9,918 nucleotides of DNA, from positions 1 to 9,918 of the forward strand of contig JABMOP010000506.1 in assembly GCA_013204125.1 (NCBI GenBank), in the 5' to 3' direction. How positions within the stretch are numbered: position 1 is the stretch's first letter; every line of letters begins with the position of its first letter. Origin of the DNA: Rhodospirillales bacterium. GTDB lineage: Bacteria > Pseudomonadota > Alphaproteobacteria > Rhodospirillales > UBA2165. The translations under genes were made by a program, and so were the position numbers. Below, piece after piece: positions 6,189 to 9,918 of the stretch. Under the pieces are notes generated by a model. The model made no database searches. It saw only the letters and a program-made list of their open reading frames with translations, and had not been told where the DNA came from.

Positions 6189-8071
6189 CCCTTACCGCCG
6201 ATACCGCGTTCCATCATGGCATTCAGCCTTTGGGCGAATCCCGTTGCATCTGAAATGGCTTCACCTTCGGCGATCTGCGCCTGATCGAATAAAAGATGCG
6301 CCGTCTCATCCAGCTGCTCTTTCATCGCCAAATTATCGGTCAACCCGGTCAATTTCTTTATCAATTCGTGGGACGGATTTAATTCCAAAATTCTGCGCGC
6401 CGTCGGCACATCCAATTGGCCGTGCATTTTAAGCATGTGTTCCAGATGTAAATCCATATCGCCTTCGCCGGCAACCAAGCAGACGGCGCTGTCGGTCAGC
6501 CGGTCCGATGGTTGAACGTCGCGCACTTTGTCGCCCAAGGCCGCTTTGAAGGCGAGGACCAGTTTGGCAAGCGCGGCGTCATCGGCCTTATTGGCTTTTT
6601 TGGCCTTTTTGTCATCGGCACTGTCTTTGCCTTCGATCTTATCGAGATCGATGCCCGCCAAAGTGACCGAGCGAAACGGTTTTTCATCGAATACGCCGAC
6701 CGTCGGCAGCCAAAATTCATCGACCGGATCGTTGAGCAAAAGGACTTCGATGCCGCGGCTGCGAAACCCTTCCAATTGCGGGCTGACCCGAAGTTGGCCT
6801 AAATTATCGCCAATGATATAGAAAATTTCGTCTTGGCCTTTTTTCATGCGGCCAACGTAATCGGCGAGGCTAATGGTGTCTTCGCCCGCGGTAGAAATAA
6901 ACCGGGTAAGTTCCAAAATCCGGTCCCGATTCTCCGCGTCTTCGTACAGACCTTCTTTAAGAACCGCACCAAAATTATTCCAAAAAGCGGCATATTCTTC
7001 CGGTGCTTTTTCCAGCTTCTTCTTTAACTCGCCGAATATGCGGCGCACCAAGGCGGTGCGAATTCGCTGAACCACGACATTGTGCTGCAACATTTCGCGG
7101 CTGACATTAAGTGGCAGATCTTCGGAATCGACAATGCCACGGACGAAGCGCAAATAACCGGGCATCAAATCTTCGCAATTGTCGGTGATGAACACCCGTT
7201 TGACGTAGAGTTTGACCCTGTGCTTGCGGTCGGGATGCATCAAATCGAAGGGCTTGGACGACGGCACATAGAGAAGATTGGTGTATTCAACCTTGCCTTC
7301 GGCGCGGTTATGCATGGTCAGCCACGGATCATCGAATACATGGCCCACATGGTGATAAAATTCGCGGTATTGGTCTTCGCTAATGTCTTTGCGCGCTCGT
7401 GTCCAAATGGCGGCGCCCGAGTTCAACTGGTTCTCGCCATCTTTGGTGGAAATCATAATCGGCAGCGAAATATGATCGGAATAGGTGGTAACGATGTTGC
7501 GAATGCGGGCTTCTTCCAGAAATTCGCTTTCCCCCTTGTCCAGGTAGACCGTAACCGAAGTGCCTTGGGAGTCGCACGTCCCTTCGTCGATGGTGAATTT
7601 ACCGGTGCCTTCGGACGTCCATAGCCACGCCGCTTCTTCGCCGGCGCGGCGAGTCAGAACCTCGACCTTTTTGGCGACGCAGAAAGACGCATAAAAGCCA
7701 ACGCCGAACTGGCCGATCAAAGCCGTATCTTTTTTCTCATCGCCGGACAGACTTTCTAAGAACGCGGTTGTCCCGGAACGTGCGACGGTGCCCAAATTTT
7801 CAATTAATTCTTCGCGGTTCATACCGATACCGTTATCGGCAACGGTAATCGTCCGGTCCTTCTTATTAGTCGATATGACGATTTTGAATTCGGAACCTAT
7901 ATCGACCAAGCCGGGCGCGGTCAGCGTTAAGTAGCGTAGCTTGTCACACGCGTCGGCGGCGTTCGATATCAATTCACGAAGGAAAATTTCCTTATTCGAA
8001 TAAAGCGAATGAATGACGATATCGAGGACCTTGCCGACTTCCGCCTCAAACTGAAACTCATTTTGGGCCAT
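6185..8071 (-). CDS. htpG: Molecular chaperone HtpG (bacterial Hsp90)
   Basis: The protein is 628 aa, close to the 624 aa of E. coli HtpG. The N-terminal GHKL ATPase domain is clear: FLRELISNAADACDKLRY with catalytic Glu33 and Asn37, VADNGIGM with Asp79, the lid segment NLGTVARSGT at 92-101, and GQFGVGFYASF at 120-130. The middle domain includes LPLNVSREMLQHN with the conserved Arg that contacts the ATP gamma-phosphate. The C-terminal dimerisation domain ends in a Gly/Lys-rich tail and lacks the eukaryotic MEEVD. The chaperone works as a cytoplasmic homodimer with DnaK on late folding intermediates. AGAGGG lies 5 bases upstream of the ATG. A Lys/Asp-rich linker at roughly 490-505 (DSADDKKAKKANKADD) precedes the C-terminal domain. 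The stop codon overlaps that of the convergent thioesterase. Confidence 0.98.
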   Translation of the reverse strand: MAQNEFQFEAEVGKVLDIVIHSLYSNKEIFLRELISNAADACDKLRYLTLTAPGLVDIGSEFKIVISTNKKDRTITVADNGIGMNREELIENLGTVARSGTTAFLESLSGDEKKDTALIGQFGVGFYASFCVAKKVEVLTRRAGEEAAWLWTSEGTGKFTIDEGTCDSQGTSVTVYLDKGESEFLEEARIRNIVTTYSDHISLPIMISTKDGENQLNSGAAIWTRARKDISEDQYREFYHHVGHVFDDPWLTMHNRAEGKVEYTNLLYVPSSKPFDLMHPDRKHRVKLYVKRVFITDNCEDLMPGYLRFVRGIVDSEDLPLNVSREMLQHNVVVQRIRTALVRRIFGELKKKLEKAPEEYAAFWNNFGAVLKEGLYEDAENRDRILELTRFISTAGEDTISLADYVGRMKKGQDEIFYIIGDNLGQLRVSPQLEGFRSRGIEVLLLNDPVDEFWLPTVGVFDEKPFRSVTLAGIDLDKIEGKDSADDKKAKKANKADDAALAKLVLAFKAALGDKVRDVQPSDRLTDSAVCLVAGEGDMDLHLEHMLKMHGQLDVPTARRILELNPSHELIKKLTGLTDNLAMKEQLDETAHLLFDQAQIAEGEAISDATGFAQRLNAMMERGIGGKG

Positions 8072-8123
8072 ATTTCCCTCTGAATGCTTAAATTGCCTGA
8101 TTTTATCGCTGCGGCGTATTGAT

Positions 8124-8129
8124 ATTATA
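8124..8129 (-). promoter_or_regulatory. Candidate -10 element of htpG
   Basis: On the minus strand the hexamer is exactly TATAAT. It would start transcription near 8117 and leave a leader of about 46 bases before htpG. The -35 position is poor (AATACA at a 17-bp spacing). Further upstream a CCCTTG occurs that recalls the -35 of heat-shock sigma32 promoters, but I see no matching -10 at the alphaproteobacterial spacing. Control by RpoH is expected for htpG but is not demonstrated here. Confidence 0.35.
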
Positions 8130-8155
8130 GCCGCCCCGCACTCATATGTATTGAA

Positions 8156-8170
8156 TGCGCCGTTGGCGCA
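8156..8170. other. Short GC-rich hairpin in the htpG-hpf gap
   Basis: TGCGCC (8156-8161), loop GTT and GGCGCA (8165-8170) form a perfect 6-bp stem with a 3-base loop. No T-run follows on either strand, so it is not a typical intrinsic terminator. It lies between the candidate htpG -10 and the small ORF at 8185, and could be an operator or part of an untranslated leader. The whole 8072-8354 gap otherwise shows only the weak elements listed here. Confidence 0.25.
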
Positions 8171-8184
8171 AGGGTTAGCTCCAC

Positions 8185-8307
8185 ATGACCAAAATCAAGG
8201 TGAAATACCAAGCGCCCGCCTATATTAAAACTGCCGGGACAAGTCCGGATGGATTTCAGACTTTAGGTCAATTGCGCCGATGGTTCGAAATCTGCCACAA
8301 TGTTTAA
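8185..8307 (+). CDS. Possible small ORF of 40 codons, function unknown
   Basis: An ATG at 8185 opens a 40-codon frame ending in TAA at 8305-8307. The product would begin MTKIKVKYQAPAYIKTAG and end RRWFEICHNV, and it is basic at the N-terminus. AAGGG lies 10 bases upstream, a rather long spacing. Third positions are about half G or C (20 of 40 codons), which looks lower than in the neighbouring genes and argues against strong coding selection. I do not recognise the protein. It is the only notable frame in the 283-bp gap upstream of hpf. It could be a real small protein, a leader peptide for hpf, or chance. Confidence 0.3.
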   Translation: MTKIKVKYQAPAYIKTAGTSPDGFQTLGQLRRWFEICHNV

Positions 8308-8354
8308 GAAACCGGTTTGGTCCCCGGCGAACATAGTCAACGACAAGGTGAAAA

Positions 8355-8714
8355 ATGCCGATACCCGCCCAAATTTCTTTCCGTGATTTTGATCATTCCG
8401 ATGCAGTCGAAGAAAGAATCCGCGAAAAAGTGGACAAACTTGAAACCTATTACGACCGCATTACCAATTGCCAAGTGGTCATTGAAGCACCGCATAAGCA
8501 CAAAAACAAAGGCAAACTGTATCACGTAAAAATCGTAATATCTGTGCCCGGCGACGAAGTGATCGTCACCCGTGATCCCAAGGACAACCATGCCCATGAA
8601 GATATTTACATCGCGATCCGCGACGCTTTCGAAGCGGCGCGCCGCCAATTAAATAGGCATGTGCGCCAAGTGCGCCAGCGGCCGAGCGGCGCGCCGGTCG
8701 TCGCTGAAGAATAG
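8355..8714 (+). CDS. hpf: Ribosome hibernation-promoting factor, HPF/RaiA family (short form)
   Basis: The protein is 119 aa and consists of a single HPF/YfiA beta-alpha-beta domain. Features are the N-terminal strand PAQISFRDFDHSD, the helix AVEERIREKVDKLETYYD (17-34), the strand CQVVIEAPHKHKNKGKLYHVKI (39-60) with a cluster of basic residues for rRNA contact, and HEDIYIAIRDAFEAARRQL (81-99). The C-terminal dimerisation domain of long HPF is absent; only a short Arg/Gln-rich tail follows. The family binds the 30S subunit at the tRNA and mRNA channel and silences ribosomes in stationary phase. AAGG 6 bases before the ATG supports the start. The gene is not in the rpoN-hpf-ptsN setting common in proteobacteria; it precedes pcm by 20 bp and is divergent from htpG. 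A second long HPF elsewhere in the genome is possible. Confidence 0.87.
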   Translation: MPIPAQISFRDFDHSDAVEERIREKVDKLETYYDRITNCQVVIEAPHKHKNKGKLYHVKIVISVPGDEVIVTRDPKDNHAHEDIYIAIRDAFEAARRQLNRHVRQVRQRPSGAPVVAEE

Positions 8715-8734
8715 AGCTTACTTGTAGCTGGGCG

Positions 8735-9397
8735 ATGACCGAAAACTTCGCCCAACAACGCTCCGAGCTGATCGAAACCATCGCCGATGAAGCGCGGCGG
8801 ACGGCGGGCTGGACCGGGCGCAAAAGATTTTCAACGGCGGTGATGAAGGCGCTGGCCCAAGTGCCGCGCCACGAATTCACCGGCGACCAAAATCACTCCG
8901 CCGCCTATATCAATCAGCCGCTGCCCATCGGTCATGGCCAGACCATATCGCAACCCTATATCGTCGCCTTGATGACCGAATTGCTGGACATCGAAGCCGG
9001 TGACCGGGCGCTCGAAATCGGCACCGGCTGCGGCTATCAAACGGCGATCTTGGCCGGGCTTGCTGCCAAGGTTTATACGGTTGAAATCATCCCCGAGCTT
9101 GCCATGCGCGCGGCAGAAATTTTTCGCAAATTGGGCCTTGGCAACATCCATCAGCGCATTAGCAATGGGCGCGAAGGCTGGCCGGAATTTGCACCGTTCG
9201 ACGTGATCATGGTCACCGCCGCAGCCCCGTCGATCCCGCAAAGCCTGATCGATCAGCTTGCCCCCGGCGGGCGCATGGTGATCCCGGTCGGAGAATATCG
9301 CCAAAGCCAGAATCTGATACGCCTGACAAAATCCCAAAGTGGCGAGATCGATGAAAAAGTAATCCTTGCCGTCGCCTTCGTACCCTTGGTCGATTAG
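8735..9397 (+). CDS. pcm: Protein-L-isoaspartate (D-aspartate) O-methyltransferase
   Basis: The protein is 220 aa, the normal bacterial length. It methylates the alpha-carboxyl of L-isoaspartyl residues in aged proteins with S-adenosylmethionine, which starts their repair in the cytoplasm. The diagnostic segment PLPIGHGQTISQPYIVALM (63-80) is intact, including Ser71. The SAM motif I is ALEIGTGCGYQTAIL (92-106), followed by YTVEI with the ribose-binding acidic Glu117. Then come FDVIMVTAAAP (155-165) and LAPGGRMVIPVG (175-186). Two small departures are Cys99 where Ser is usual in GTGSGYQ, and SNG (143-145) where GDG is usual, so an Asp becomes Asn. The Shine-Dalgarno is weak (GGGCG just before the ATG), so coupling to hpf 20 bp upstream is plausible. 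Its TAG stop overlaps the convergent cytochrome stop codon. Confidence 0.95.
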   Translation: MTENFAQQRSELIETIADEARRTAGWTGRKRFSTAVMKALAQVPRHEFTGDQNHSAAYINQPLPIGHGQTISQPYIVALMTELLDIEAGDRALEIGTGCGYQTAILAGLAAKVYTVEIIPELAMRAAEIFRKLGLGNIHQRISNGREGWPEFAPFDVIMVTAAAPSIPQSLIDQLAPGGRMVIPVGEYRQSQNLIRLTKSQSGEIDEKVILAVAFVPLVD

Positions 9398-9918
9398 CAG
9401 CTCTGTTTAACGAAGGCGCTAATTTCGCTTGGACCGGCAAACACCGCATAGGCGCGATCGCCGGATGATCCCGATGGGATGAGCGCGGGCTGGCCGGGCG
9501 GTGGGCCTTTTTCCGATCCGTCCGTTTTAAAACGCAAGTTAAATTCCCAATATCGGTGCGCCTGGCCCGCTTTCGTGACCACTTTATACGCATCGCCGCA
9601 ATGGGTAATGGAAACGATAGCTGTGTCCGGGTCCGGTTGTTTTAGATCGGCCCGCTTTATCGCCGATGATCCCGGCGCGTCCCTGGCATCGGGTCTGGCC
9701 TCGGTCAAATAGGCGATCAAATCACTCCGCTGATGGGCGCTCTTGATGCCGGCAAAAATCATTTCGGTGCCGGGCAGAAATTTTGCAGGACCAAGCAGAA
9801 ATTTTTCCATATTCTCCGCCGTCCAGATGATGCCTGAATTTTTCAAGGCTGGCGAATAGCGCTGATACCCGTCCGCTGATCCGGCGCGCCGATCGATAAT
9901 CTGGGCCAGGCTCGGCCC
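9394..9918 (-). CDS. Class I cytochrome c with a C-terminal extension (5' end outside window)
   Basis: The frame is open from the window edge for 174 residues to a TAA at 9394-9396. The first part matches the second half of a c2/c550-type cytochrome c: GPSLAQIIDRRAGSADGY, then ALKNSGIIWTAENMEKFL and LPGTEMIFAGI, where Met53 of the visible part is the likely axial heme ligand, and SDLIAYL as the final helix. The signal peptide and the CxxCH heme site should lie beyond 9918. About 100 residues follow the usual end of the cytochrome fold, first a Pro/Ala/Asp-rich linker and then a compact segment from roughly 98 to 174 with no recognised motif. That segment holds two cysteines (107 and the C-terminal 174), which could pair in the periplasm. 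The protein likely carries electrons between periplasmic or membrane partners. Confidence 0.85.
   Translation of the reverse strand, partial: GPSLAQIIDRRAGSADGYQRYSPALKNSGIIWTAENMEKFLLGPAKFLPGTEMIFAGIKSAHQRSDLIAYLTEARPDARDAPGSSAIKRADLKQPDPDTAIVSITHCGDAYKVVTKAGQAHRYWEFNLRFKTDGSEKGPPPGQPALIPSGSSGDRAYAVFAGPSEISAFVKQSC

Noticed and set aside
7082..7624. 180-codon plus-strand frame inside htpG
   Set aside because: It lies fully antisense to conserved HtpG sequence and has no start signal or domain of its own.
8309..8318. 10-bp palindrome AAACCGGTTT upstream of hpf
   Set aside because: It is a single short perfect palindrome that does not extend further and has no second copy or promoter element beside it; chance is likely.
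1..9918. CRISPR arrays, tRNA/rRNA genes, insertion sequences, prophage or toxin-antitoxin genes
   Set aside because: No direct-repeat array, cloverleaf-like segment, transposase or integrase motif, or paired small toxin-antitoxin frames were seen.

Overview
The window reads as ordinary chromosomal DNA of a free-living, aerobic alphaproteobacterium, probably close to the Rhodospirillales. The evidence is moderate-to-high GC with C/G-rich third codon positions, tightly packed genes, a cytochrome c of the c2/c550 type, and an htpG, hpf and pcm gene set whose proteins look alphaproteobacterial. This placement is inferred from protein style, not from a search. I see no tRNA, rRNA, insertion sequence, CRISPR array, phage gene or broken gene.

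Region 1 (1-2315) is a small catabolic-looking group. A 2-oxoglutarate/Fe(II) oxygenase of the isopenicillin N synthase type runs off the left edge on the minus strand. Divergent from it, on the plus strand, are a 3-hydroxyisobutyrate-dehydrogenase-like enzyme and a 2-keto-4-pentenoate hydratase-like enzyme, adjacent with 1 bp between them. The substrate is not evident. Region 2 (2318-2650) is a small PilZ-domain protein on the minus strand, a likely c-di-GMP sensor.

Region 3 (2731-6188) is an acyl-CoA module. On the minus strand, in transcription order, come a classical enoyl-CoA hydratase, an SDR dehydrogenase and a second crotonase-fold enzyme that lacks both catalytic glutamates. Divergent from them are two tandem paralogous 4-hydroxybenzoyl-CoA-type thioesterases. 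From memory, this set resembles the lower-pathway genes beside 2-aminobenzoyl-CoA or salicylyl-CoA monooxygenases in other proteobacteria. No CoA ligase or monooxygenase lies in this window. The second thioesterase has a near-consensus sigma70 promoter placed so that transcription should begin at its ATG, so it may be leaderless.

Region 4 (6185-9397) holds proteostasis and stasis genes: htpG (Hsp90) on the minus strand, then hpf (ribosome hibernation) and pcm (isoaspartyl repair) as a likely plus-strand operon. The 283-bp gap between htpG and hpf contains a possible 40-codon ORF and a small hairpin. Region 5 (9394-9918) is the 3' part of a cytochrome c gene whose product has an extra C-terminal domain. 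It runs off the right edge.

All three convergent gene pairs are extremely tight: one has a 2-bp gap and two share overlapping stop codons. I found no convincing new multi-gene system. The best leads are the leaderless promoter, the active-site-altered crotonase in its CoA module, and the cytochrome extension.
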